Origin: Saprospiraceae bacterium
Lineage (GTDB): Bacteria > Bacteroidota > Bacteroidia > Chitinophagales > Saprospiraceae
Reading direction: 5' to 3'
DNA: 64,000 nucleotides
Assembly (NCBI GenBank): GCA_016715105.1
Contig: JADKBO010000008.1
Span: forward strand, 62,001 to 126,000
In this document: in pieces, positions 16,693 to 24,580 of the stretch
Numbering within the stretch: the first letter of the stretch is position 1
How the letters are laid out: the number at the start of each line of letters is the position of its first letter
Program-made: the position numbers and the translations under genes
Notes under the pieces: generated by a model
Seen by the model: only the letters and a program-made list of their open reading frames with translations
The model's database searches: none
What the model was told of the DNA's origin: nothing

Positions 16693-19323
16693 ATGGAAGA
16701 AGTAAGCCTCAACGCAAGTGAAAACCAACAGTCCAAATTCAAGTTTAAGGAACTGAAGGTTTACACTTCAATCGAATGGTTATATGATAACAGAAAGAAA
16801 TACAGGCAAGTATTTGACCGCATAGAAACAGATTACATCTACGTGGAATTGTCACTTTACAATAAATTTTTTGACATTGATAGTTGGGATGTAGACATCA
16901 TGCTCAAGTGTTTTGAAGCAGACAAAACCCAGAAATCCATTTGCAATTTATCCTTTAGAAAAAAAGTGAGTAAATACGACCCTATTGTTTTCATCAGAGA
17001 AGGATGGGGAAATAAAAAAGAAGGGTCATTTTGGAAAAAAGGTTCTTATTATTGGCAGGCATTCATCAACGGGGAAGCCATCGCAACCAAGTATTTTTAC
17101 ATCGAAGATACTGGATCCAATAATCTCAGCCCTGATAATTACCTTCAAATCCAGGCAGTGAAATTTTACGAGGGTCATTACGATGAAATGATGAGTAATG
17201 AAAGAAACTTCTTGATAGAATTTGACGTAGAACAGACCAAATATATATTCACCGAAGCTTATTTCAAAAATACTTACCGAACTCGTGAATGGCAGTGCGA
17301 ATTGTTTATCAAATATTACAACGAAGCAGGCGAATTAAAAGCAAGCACTACCCGACTCCAGACGGTAAAAGCAGAGGAAGAATTTTTCAGCATACTCAGC
17401 GGTTATGGAGCGAATACACCTGGTTCGTGGCACTTGGGAAAGTATCGGGTCGAAATTTCATTTCTCGACAAAATCATTGCAGTTAGCCATTTTGAAGTTT
17501 CCAAGAGATTGGTAAAAGGCATTCCCGCAGTATTACTTCCTGACTCCAGACAATTGCTTCCTCAAACCATCATTGATCCAAACAACGAGAGCTTTGAAGA
17601 TGTCATGATGAAATTGACCGGCTTGGTTGGCTTGACAGAAATCAAACAAAAAGTATATGATCACGCCATGTATTTGAAGTTTTTGAAATTGAGGCAAGAC
17701 AAAGGATTCAACGACAAACAACATTTTGAAATACATTCTGTCTTCATTGGCAACCCTGGAACTGGTAAAACAACCGTTGCTAAATTGATGGGTAAACTCT
17801 ATCATAAAATGGGACTGCTCAGTTTGGGCCATGTACATGTAGTTGATCGCAGTGATTTGGTTGGTGAATACATTGGCCAAACGGCTCCCAAAGTCAAAGA
17901 GGCCATCAAAAAAGCAAAAGGAGGAGTCCTATTCATAGATGAAGCTTACAGTTTAGCCAGATCTCAGGAAGACACAAAAGATTTTGGGCGAGAAGTCATC
18001 GAACTTTTGGTCAAAGAAATGTCTGAAAACAATGAGGATATGGCGGTAATTGTAGCTGGTTATCCAAAAGAAATGAAGACCTTCATAGAATCAAATCCAG
18101 GTCTCAATTCTAGGTTTAAAAATGTATATAATTTTGTAGATTATCTCCCACAACAACTTCAAGAAATCGCTGATATCGCAGCCAATGAAAAACAAGTTAC
18201 ATTAGATGTATCAGCAAAATCAAGGCTCCATGAAATCATTGTGGAAGCTTACAGAAATAGAGACAAGTCCTTTGGAAATGCAAGATTTGTTTTCGACCTC
18301 ATCGAGCAATCCAAAATGAATATGGGTCTGAGGCTCATGCAAGGAAGCAATTTCAATAAACTCAGTAACAAAAAATTGCAAACAGTGATTTTTTCTGATG
18401 TAGTTGGACTGGGTAGTAAATTCAGTTCAGAAATTCCAAATATTCCTGTGGATCAAGTACTATTGAAAGAAGCCATCTTAGAATTAGACCAATTGATTGG
18501 AATGGAAGAGGTGAAACGCGAAATATTGGAAATTGTAAAAATAGTGCAGTACCACAAGAGCATTGGGAAAAATGTCTTGTCTTCCTACAATCTTCATACA
18601 ATTTTTATCGGAAATCCAGGAACAGGTAAAACAACAGTGGCGCGTATTCTTGCAAAAATTTATAAATCCCTTGGCATCATAGAGCGAGGTCATTTGGTAG
18701 AAACAGACAGACAAGGTTTGGTTGCAGGTTATGTAGGGCAAACAGCAATCAAAACATCAGAAAAAATTGATGAAGCCATGGGTGGAGTTTTATTTATTGA
18801 CGAAGCTTATGCTTTGGCTAATAGCGGATCTCACCAAGGCGATTTTGGCAATGAAGCCATCCAGACTTTGCTCAAAAGGATGGAAGATGATAGAGGTAAG
18901 TTTTTTGTTTTTGTGGCAGGATATCCTGAAAACATGAATAATTTCATCAAAATGAACCCTGGACTTTCAAGTCGGTTTGACAGAGTTTTGAAATTTGAAG
19001 ATTATAAAGTGGATCAATTGATGGAGATTGCATACACTACTGCTCAGGAATATAAAATGAAGCTTAGTTCTGGCGCTGCACAATTGATAGGCGAATTGGT
19101 ATCTAAAATGTTTCTTTCTAGAGATAAATATTTTGGAAATGCTCGTACGGTGAGAAAACTCATTCAAAGTATCATAAGGACACAAAACCTGAGAATAGCA
19201 GATGAAGAAGAAGTAAAACCACGCGCAGCATACATCATCACTGCTGAAGATGTGGCCAAAGCTCCCAAAAATGAGGTCGACAATTTATATCAACCAAAAG
19301 GCATTGGCTATTCCAATTCCTAA
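16693..19323 (+). CDS. Double-AAA+ ATPase, CbbX/SpoVK-like, with twin beta-sandwich-like N-terminal region
   Basis: 876 residues. Two complete CbbX/SpoVK-type AAA+ modules: Walker A GNPGTGKTT at about 353 and again at 640; Walker B GGVLFIDEAY at about 410 and 697; arginine-finger segments NPGLNSRF and NPGLSSRF. The first 290 residues are not a recognised domain. They look like two related beta-rich repeats, each ending in a G-x-W/F-x-x-G-x-Y motif (GSFWKKGSYYWQAF near 115, GSWHLGKYRVEIS near 250). Proteins with CbbX modules remodel other proteins (Rubisco activase CbbX, EccA of ESX systems). The client here is unknown. MsrB follows 20 bp downstream, possibly co-transcribed. Confidence 0.85.
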   Translation: MEEVSLNASENQQSKFKFKELKVYTSIEWLYDNRKKYRQVFDRIETDYIYVELSLYNKFFDIDSWDVDIMLKCFEADKTQKSICNLSFRKKVSKYDPIVFIREGWGNKKEGSFWKKGSYYWQAFINGEAIATKYFYIEDTGSNNLSPDNYLQIQAVKFYEGHYDEMMSNERNFLIEFDVEQTKYIFTEAYFKNTYRTREWQCELFIKYYNEAGELKASTTRLQTVKAEEEFFSILSGYGANTPGSWHLGKYRVEISFLDKIIAVSHFEVSKRLVKGIPAVLLPDSRQLLPQTIIDPNNESFEDVMMKLTGLVGLTEIKQKVYDHAMYLKFLKLRQDKGFNDKQHFEIHSVFIGNPGTGKTTVAKLMGKLYHKMGLLSLGHVHVVDRSDLVGEYIGQTAPKVKEAIKKAKGGVLFIDEAYSLARSQEDTKDFGREVIELLVKEMSENNEDMAVIVAGYPKEMKTFIESNPGLNSRFKNVYNFVDYLPQQLQEIADIAANEKQVTLDVSAKSRLHEIIVEAYRNRDKSFGNARFVFDLIEQSKMNMGLRLMQGSNFNKLSNKKLQTVIFSDVVGLGSKFSSEIPNIPVDQVLLKEAILELDQLIGMEEVKREILEIVKIVQYHKSIGKNVLSSYNLHTIFIGNPGTGKTTVARILAKIYKSLGIIERGHLVETDRQGLVAGYVGQTAIKTSEKIDEAMGGVLFIDEAYALANSGSHQGDFGNEAIQTLLKRMEDDRGKFFVFVAGYPENMNNFIKMNPGLSSRFDRVLKFEDYKVDQLMEIAYTTAQEYKMKLSSGAAQLIGELVSKMFLSRDKYFGNARTVRKLIQSIIRTQNLRIADEEEVKPRAAYIITAEDVAKAPKNEVDNLYQPKGIGYSNS

Positions 19324-19343
19324 ATTTATTTTGAAAGGATTTT

Positions 19344-19898
19344 ATGAATGTACTAAAAATCAGCTTCCTATTTGCAGTGACGATTTCAATTATCAATTGT
19401 AAGTCGGCTCAGTCTTCGTCAGTTGATGAAAAAACACAGGTGATCAAAAACTACGCTGAAAACATGCCTGCTTACTTTGTCAATAGTTTAGGCGATAGTA
19501 TAAAAACAGTCGTCAAATCAAAGGAGCAATGGGAAGCAGCATTATCGCCCGCACAATATTATGTATTGAGGGAAAAAGGAACTGAAAGGTCATTTACGAG
19601 TGAATTATTGAGTGAAAAACGAGAAGGAGTTTTCGCTTGTGCAGCTTGCGGTTTGCCCTTATTCCGAAGTGAAGAAAAGTTTGAATCAGGAACTGGCTGG
19701 CCAAGCTTTTGGAAAACTGCTGACGATCGCCACATCATCAAAGACACTGATCATCTTTTGGGCTACCCCAGGACTGAATTGATGTGCGCCAAATGTGGAG
19801 GCCATTTAGGTCATGTTTTTGACGATGGGCCACAACCTACTGGTTTGAGATATTGCATCAACGGCGTTTCATTGAGCTTTGTAAAGAGCAATAATTAA
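19344..19898 (+). CDS. msrB: Peptide-methionine (R)-S-oxide reductase MsrB, lipoprotein form
   Basis: 184 residues. A lipoprotein signal ends at Cys19 (TISIINC), so the enzyme is predicted to be anchored in the cell envelope. The MsrB domain at about 55-180 has both zinc-binding CxxC pairs (FACAACG and LMCAKCGGH), the GTGWPSFW substrate-binding motif and the catalytic RYCIN cysteine at 171. It reduces methionine-R-sulfoxide in proteins, and envelope location suggests repair of secreted proteins. It lies 20 bp after the double-AAA+ gene. A perfect 10-bp inverted repeat follows at 19909-19948. Confidence 0.93.
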   Translation: MNVLKISFLFAVTISIINCKSAQSSSVDEKTQVIKNYAENMPAYFVNSLGDSIKTVVKSKEQWEAALSPAQYYVLREKGTERSFTSELLSEKREGVFACAACGLPLFRSEEKFESGTGWPSFWKTADDRHIIKDTDHLLGYPRTELMCAKCGGHLGHVFDDGPQPTGLRYCINGVSLSFVKSNN

Positions 19899-19908
19899 TC
19901 GTTGCCAA

Positions 19909-19948
19909 TTGGATAAGAATATAGTAAGATTTTGATACTCTTATCCAA
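19909..19948. repeat. Perfect 10-bp inverted repeat between msrB and the following hydrolase gene
   Basis: TTGGATAAGA at 19909-19918 and TCTTATCCAA at 19939-19948 are exact reverse complements around a 20-nt loop. No T-run follows, so it is either a weak terminator for msrB or a control site upstream of 20020. Confidence 0.5.
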
Positions 19949-20019
19949 AATATTGTATTTTTATGTTTAGCAATGCAAAAGTTCTCTCCCAAATTAAACA
20001 CTTTTTCAATTGCTTGACT

Positions 20020-21023
20020 ATGAAATTTCTTTTATATATTTCCATTTCACTATCAGTTTTCATATTTTTTCCTTTTACTTTATTTGCACAAACGCATACT
20101 CCAAAATACATCACCGTTTGTTCAAATATCAAAGGGTTTTATGAGTATTTGCCTAAAGGGTATCAGCCTTCAGATACACTGCAATATCCTCTCATTATTT
20201 TTTCCCATGGGGCTGGTGAAACTGGAAATGGAAGCGCTGCAAATTTGCCAAAAGTATTAGCCAATGGCACTCCCAAACAAATAAAAGATGGCATATTTCC
20301 TGATTCCTTTTTTGTGAATGGACAACATTTTAAATTCATTGTACTTTCTCCCCAGTATGTCGCATGGCCATCGGTTGGTCATATGGATACGCTCATCAAT
20401 TATGCCATTGCCAATTACAAAGTTGACACTTCAAGGATTTACCTCACAGGTTTGAGTATGGGTGGCGGCATTACTTGGAATTATGCTGCAGATAGTTATA
20501 AAAAGTGTAGAAGAATAGCTGCTATTGTCCCAGTGTGTGGTGCCACAGGTGCAAATACTTACCGTGGAAAAATCATGGCTGTTGCCAGACTTCCCGTTTG
20601 GGCAACCCACAACAATGGTGATCCAACCGTGCCAGATTCCACAACAACCAATATGGTAAACTTTATCAATGCCAATAAACCTGCCCCTTTACCAATGGCC
20701 ATCAAAACGACTTTTATTTCAAATAGTCACAACGCTTGGTCTGCAACTTATAATTTATCGTTCAGACCCAATGGGCTCAATGTTTACGAATGGTTATTGA
20801 CGCATAAAGACCAATTTTCAATTATTGGATTGGCGCGTCGAATGGAGCTTGGGAAAATAGTACTTATTGGAGTCGTGGATTCGTTCCAAATCTAAGTTCA
20901 GAAACGGTCATAGATCGGAATAATCCAGTAAAAATAAATAGCATTGCGCACACAAAAAGATTACATCTTTACAATGGTGGCAGGATCATTATTGAGGCTG
21001 GTCAACTTAAAACAAGTCCATAA
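20020..21023 (+). CDS. Secreted alpha/beta hydrolase (PHB-depolymerase/esterase-like), frameshifted near its 3' end
   Basis: The ATG at 20020 begins a signal peptide (MKFLLYISISLSVFIFFPF, then LFAQ). An in-frame ATG at 19963 adds residues that spoil the signal and was rejected. The hydrolase domain has the oxyanion motif IIFSHGAGETGNG, nucleophile TGLSMGGG, acid in HNNGDPTVP and His in NSHNAW, as in secreted esterases of the PHB-depolymerase/LpqC type. After IIGLA (about 20833) the frame fails. The next frame continues ASNGAWENSTYWSRGFVP and runs to a stop at 21023, adding a beta-rich C-terminal module (LHLYNGGRIIIEAGQL) of the kind seen in secreted Bacteroidetes proteins. Confidence 0.75.
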
Positions 21024-21065
21024 GATTGAAGTTTCCATTAGTTAAAACTTAAAATAAAACAAACA

Positions 21066-21478
21066 ATGATAGATAAAAAACACTTTGAAGAATTGATAAG
21101 ATTGCTGTATTCTGCAGATGATTATGATGTAGCTATGAGATATTTTATGGATAATTTGGGTGTGAATTCTGAGCTTATGAGCCAATCAATTAACCCTCCT
21201 GTTGTGATAGTGAACAAATTGTTTCCAATTTATAAAGCTTCTTTGATCCAAATAGCTTCAAAAATGAATCTCAAAGACTGGGAATTTGTTGAAAGCATCA
21301 AGTTTTTTATTATCCACCACAAAACTTTGTACATGGCATGATTGTCACTCCTGAATTTTATGGAGTCACCATTTTCTTTCCAAATCTTGAAAAAGGAGCG
21401 ATGATGTTTTTAAATGCAAAAGACGGAGTGAGTCACTTTGCAAGAATCACCTCCATAAGAAGCAGCACCGATGCTTAA
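21066..21478 (+). CDS. Protein of unknown function, frameshifted in a T-run
   Basis: The first frame yields KKHFEELIRLLYSADDYDVA and onward to WEFVESIKFF, then leaves frame at a T6 run (about 21302-21307). The alternative frame reads YPPQNFVHGMIVTPEFYGV, FFPNLEKGAMMFLNAKD, and stops at 21478. Joined, it is about 137 residues, with a helical first half and a beta-rich second half; no family recognised. Its end overlaps the convergent hydrolase gene (21475-22263) by 4 bp. Confidence 0.5.
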
Positions 21479-22263
21479 CATTTTGCCAATTGCTCAGCGA
21501 TCAATGTTCTGATTTTCTGGTTGGTATAAAAGTATCTGTGTTTCATGATTTTGCCAACCAATAAATCATCCTCAGAAAAATCGCTTATCTCATGATAGGG
21601 AATTGAATGTTCCTCCAGTAAGTGGCCAGAAACACCTAACCTAGGATAAGGATTCATAAAATTTGCCAAAGCAAGAGTTTTATCATCCTTACAAGTGAGC
21701 ACAAGTATCTTTTTTGGGTCAATTCCAAAATAATCTGATTGGATAAAAGCTTCTGTTTCAACATCAGGTGCAGCCATGATGCATTCATTTATTTTATTTG
21801 AAATCTTCGCTTCTTTCAATAAATGTTGCAACACAAAACCACCCATAGAATGAACCAGAATATTGAATGTTGCTTTCCCTCCTAATTTTTCATCCAATTG
21901 GGATAATAGTTTCCCAAACAAAGGGCCCACGACCTCAGAAACTTGTAATTGAGTTGAGCTGTATATCAACTTTCCTTGCCAATGCAAGTGTAATACTATT
22001 TGATCTGATCCTGTAAATATATCTTTTGCGATTACAAAGCTCATCACTCTATTTACAGGTGTCACATCAGCCATATAACCATGTATAAACACAAACAAAG
22101 GCTTAACCCCTCCCTCAAATTGCAAACTTTGTGCTAATTCATTTAGAAATTCATCATCACCGAAATAACATTCTTCCCTTTCAGCAAGAGATTCACCTAT
22201 GTTAAATATTCCTCTTTCGATGTTTGAAAGTTTACAATAGTAATAAAAGTGTCGATTTTGCAA
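21475..22263 (-). CDS. Alpha/beta hydrolase of the DUF900 type
   Basis: 262 residues without a signal peptide. Landmarks are LFVFIHGYMAD (near 57-67), the nucleophile elbow LVHSMGGFV, the MAAPDVETEAF segment, an acidic VLTCKDDKTL region and a C-terminal KHRYFYTNQKIR. HGY, HSMGG and AAPDV are characteristic of DUF900-type hydrolases, whose substrates are unknown. It is divergent from the L21/L27 operon; no partner gene. Confidence 0.8.
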   Translation of the reverse strand: MQNRHFYYYCKLSNIERGIFNIGESLAEREECYFGDDEFLNELAQSLQFEGGVKPLFVFIHGYMADVTPVNRVMSFVIAKDIFTGSDQIVLHLHWQGKLIYSSTQLQVSEVVGPLFGKLLSQLDEKLGGKATFNILVHSMGGFVLQHLLKEAKISNKINECIMAAPDVETEAFIQSDYFGIDPKKILVLTCKDDKTLALANFMNPYPRLGVSGHLLEEHSIPYHEISDFSEDDLLVGKIMKHRYFYTNQKIRTLIAEQLAKC

Positions 22264-22413
22264 TGCCTGTCTGAAGTATTAAGATTCGTCGCAAAATAAC
22301 CCAAAAATAACATGATCTTCCATTTTATTGTTGGCATGCCATATAAAAAGGTAAAAAATACAAGCTTACAAATGATGAAAATATTAATATTTAAATACTT
22401 TGTGAACATATTT

Positions 22414-22444
22414 TTGGAATTATTAAAAACTTATACTACCTTTG
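22414..22444 (+). promoter_or_regulatory. Promoter of the rplU-rpmA operon
   Basis: TTG at 22414-22416 and TACCTTTG at 22437-22444 are separated by 20 bp, matching the Bacteroidetes sigma-ABfr consensus (TTG, then TAnnTTTG). It lies 33 bp before the rplU start codon. Confidence 0.7.
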
Positions 22445-22477
22445 CGCCTCATTTTGAAATACTTAAATTAATTAACA

Positions 22478-22789
22478 ATGATTGCAATCGTAACAATCGC
22501 TGGTCAACAGTTTAAAGTGACAGAGGGTCAAGAGATCTTCGTCCACCAGTTAGAAGCTAACGAAGGCGACGCAGTAACATTTGACCACGTAAGTATGGTC
22601 ATCAGTGCTGCTTCTACCATCGTAGGCATGCCGAGTGTAAGTGGTGCATTGGTATCAGCTACAGTTTTGGGCAACCAGAAAGGTGACAAAGTCATCGTTT
22701 TCAAGAAAAAGAGAAGAAAGGGCTACAAGAAGAAAAATGGCCACAGACAATCTTTTACTAAGATCAAGATTGATTCTATTACTGCTTAA
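22478..22789 (+). CDS. rplU: 50S ribosomal protein L21
   Basis: 103 residues, the normal length for L21. Typical segments are IVTIAGQQFKVTEGQEIFVH at the N-terminus, VLGNQKGDKVIVFKKKRRKG in the middle (basic rRNA-contacting loop) and the GHRQSFTKIKIDSI end. Part of the large ribosomal subunit. First gene of a two-gene operon with rpmA, 28 bp apart, with a strong promoter match directly upstream. Confidence 0.97.
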   Translation: MIAIVTIAGQQFKVTEGQEIFVHQLEANEGDAVTFDHVSMVISAASTIVGMPSVSGALVSATVLGNQKGDKVIVFKKKRRKGYKKKNGHRQSFTKIKIDSITA

Positions 22790-22817
22790 TTTCATCACCA
22801 AAAAAAAAGTATAAGTC

Positions 22818-23177
22818 ATGGCACACAAAAAAGGAGCCGGTAGTTCGGACAACGGACGGGATAGTAAAAGTAAAAGACTAGGCGTAAAATTGTTTGGTGG
22901 TCAAACTGCAATTGCAGGAAACATTCTCATCAGACAAAAAGGAACTAAGTTTCATGCTGGCAAAAATGTATACATGGGTAAAGACTTTACCTTGCATGCA
23001 CAAGTTGACGGTACAGTTGTTTTCAAAAAAACTAAGGACGACAGAAGAATTGTTTCTATCTCAGCTTTCGAAGCAGTAGAAGAAACTTCTGATGTTCCTG
23101 TAGCAGTAAAAGCAAGTCCTGCTCCAGCAGCACCTGCAGCAGCTCCAGTTCAAGCAGCAAGCGAAGAAGAAGAATAA
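22818..23177 (+). CDS. rpmA: 50S ribosomal protein L27 with Ala/Pro-Glu tail
   Basis: 119 residues. The body, 1-86, is canonical L27: MAHKKGAGSSDNGRDSKSKR, LGVKLFGGQ, IRQKGTKFHAGKNVYMGKDF. There is no N-terminal extension to be cleaved, so the flexible end that reaches the peptidyl-transferase centre is formed directly. After the ordinary end there is an extra tail of about 30 residues rich in Ala and Pro and ending in four Glu; such low-complexity tails are lineage-specific and of unknown role. Followed by a strong terminator. Confidence 0.97.
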   Translation: MAHKKGAGSSDNGRDSKSKRLGVKLFGGQTAIAGNILIRQKGTKFHAGKNVYMGKDFTLHAQVDGTVVFKKTKDDRRIVSISAFEAVEETSDVPVAVKASPAPAAPAAAPVQAASEEEE

Positions 23178-23205
23178 GCAATTTATTTTGCAAATAGCAT
23201 AAAAG

Positions 23206-23233
23206 GCCATTCGAATTTCGGATGGCTTTTTTT
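23206..23233 (+). terminator. Terminator of rplU-rpmA
   Basis: GCCAT-type stem of about 9 bp (23206-23226, one T-G pair, 3-nt loop) followed by seven T. It lies 28 bp after the rpmA stop. Confidence 0.85.
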
Positions 23234-23296
23234 GTGCCCAAAAATGAAGTTTTAATATAAATTGACAATTAAATATTCCTACCAAATGAAAAAATA

Positions 23297-23338
23297 AGAA
23301 AATATTCCGATCAGCCTCGGAAATATTTCCTATATTTG
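23297..23338 (+). promoter_or_regulatory. Promoter and palindromic operator of the RES/Xre toxin-antitoxin module
   Basis: TATATTTG at 23331-23338 matches the -7 consensus. Directly upstream is a perfect 12-bp palindrome, GGAAATATTTCC (23319-23330). A near-copy, AGAAAATATTCC, sits at 23297-23308, with centres 22 bp apart, about two helical turns. The two together also form a larger inverted repeat (23300-23328). The site covers the promoter, as expected for autorepression by the antitoxin. Confidence 0.6.
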
Positions 23339-23354
23339 TGAAAAGAATACTGGA

Positions 23355-23762
23355 ATGAACAAATCAATACCCATACCAAGCATTGTTAATTCTTCAGAAA
23401 TGCTTTTCTATATTAAGAATGGTGAAATTGACGCTACCTACATCAATTATTTAGACGATCTTACAATCCTTAATGATGAGCAGACTTCAGATATCTTAAA
23501 TATAAGCTCCAAAACATTAAGGTCATATAGAAAATTAAACATCACACTGAGAGGAAACATTAAAGAACATCTCGTCTATTTGATTTCATTATTCGAGCAC
23601 GGTATAGATGTTTTTGATTCTAAAGAGGATTTTAATAATTGGTTATTGACTGAAAACTTATTACTTGGGAATGAGCAACCAAAAAATTTCCTGGAAACCA
23701 TTTCAGGAATAAAATTTATTGATGATAGACTCACTGCCATGGAATATGGTGACAACGTGTAA
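23355..23762 (+). CDS. Xre/MbcA/ParS-type antitoxin (DUF2384), partner of RES toxin
   Basis: 135 residues. The central region (LNDEQTSDILNISSKTLRSY) has the helix-turn-helix shape of Xre-type antitoxins. The C-terminus (FNNWLLTENLLLGNEQPKNF, then LETISGIKFIDDRLTAMEYG) is the MbcA/ParS/Xre toxin-binding domain. These antitoxins neutralise RES toxins and repress their own promoter; the palindromes at 23297-23330 are the likely operator. The RES gene lies downstream, but the usual few-base gap or overlap is replaced here by 164 bp of abnormal sequence. Confidence 0.9.
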   Translation: MNKSIPIPSIVNSSEMLFYIKNGEIDATYINYLDDLTILNDEQTSDILNISSKTLRSYRKLNITLRGNIKEHLVYLISLFEHGIDVFDSKEDFNNWLLTENLLLGNEQPKNFLETISGIKFIDDRLTAMEYGDNV

Positions 23763-23926
23763 AAGGTAACAATTTATGGGGGGAAATTTATTCAAAAAAA
23801 AAAATTTTCAGGTTTGGGGGTCGTTGGGTGTGGTGGGGGGGGGCGATTTCTTCCCCCACCCCCCCCCCCCGGGAAAAAAAAAAATTTTGTTTTTAAAGAA
23901 AGCACCCACCTAAATAGTTACTAAAA
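23763..23926. other. Abnormal homopolymer-rich stretch inside the toxin-antitoxin locus
   Basis: Contains an A11 run (23794-23804), several G runs up to nine, long C runs broken by a single A, and a second run of about eleven A, all within about 110 bp. Parts are imperfectly complementary. Nothing else in the window looks like this. It is probably a low-quality consensus or bad contig join, not natural sequence. Confidence 0.6.
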
Positions 23927-24376
23927 ATGAATGTTTTCAGGATTTGCCTTAGTAAATATGCGACATCACTTCAAGCTTCTGGTAAAGCAAACAGATGGAA
24001 TAAAGATGATGAATATGTCATTTATGCTGGAGAAAGTAGAGCATTATCAGCACTTGAATTGGTCGTTCATAGAGCGAGTTTCAACATAAAGAATGATTTT
24101 AAAATTTTAAGTATAGAAATTGATGAGGATATAGAAATAAAATCAATTGAAAGAACTCAATTACCAGATAATTGGAAAAAACCTGAAGCATATATAAATC
24201 TTCAATCATTTGGATCTAATTGGTATCAATCTCAGGAATCTGTAATTCTGAAAGTTCCATCAATCATCATTGAAGAAGAAAACAATTATATCATCAACAC
24301 CAAACACCCTTTTTTCCAAACTAAAATACATTTAAAAGAAATTAAGGAGTTTGTTTGGGATGCGAGATTATTGTAG
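23927..24376 (+). CDS. RES-domain toxin
   Basis: 149 residues. RES family landmarks are the N-terminal FRICLSKYATSLQASGKANR with RW at 23-24, VIYAGES (Tyr33), the ALSALELVVH helix with Glu44, and the closing NWYQSQESVILKVPS motif with the conserved Ser. RES toxins studied so far (MbcT, ParT, Xre-RES) are related to ADP-ribosyltransferases; they degrade NAD+ or ADP-ribosylate a host enzyme. Which applies here is not readable. The key residues look intact, so the toxin is potentially active. Antitoxin is the DUF2384 gene at 23355. Confidence 0.9.
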   Translation: MNVFRICLSKYATSLQASGKANRWNKDDEYVIYAGESRALSALELVVHRASFNIKNDFKILSIEIDEDIEIKSIERTQLPDNWKKPEAYINLQSFGSNWYQSQESVILKVPSIIIEEENNYIINTKHPFFQTKIHLKEIKEFVWDARLL

Positions 24377-24580
24377 GAAATCTTATACTATATTCAATTC
24401 CATGATAAAAAATTTCCCAATTATTTATTGTTATCAACAATAGACTTAGAATTTGGAATAATTTTCTGACTTTTGGCATTCAATCTAACGAACAGAATGT
24501 GTATTATCCAAGTTTAAATCAAGGACATGAACCAATTCTTTCTTTAGAAAATAATTTCACCACTTGATAAATCAAAACGT

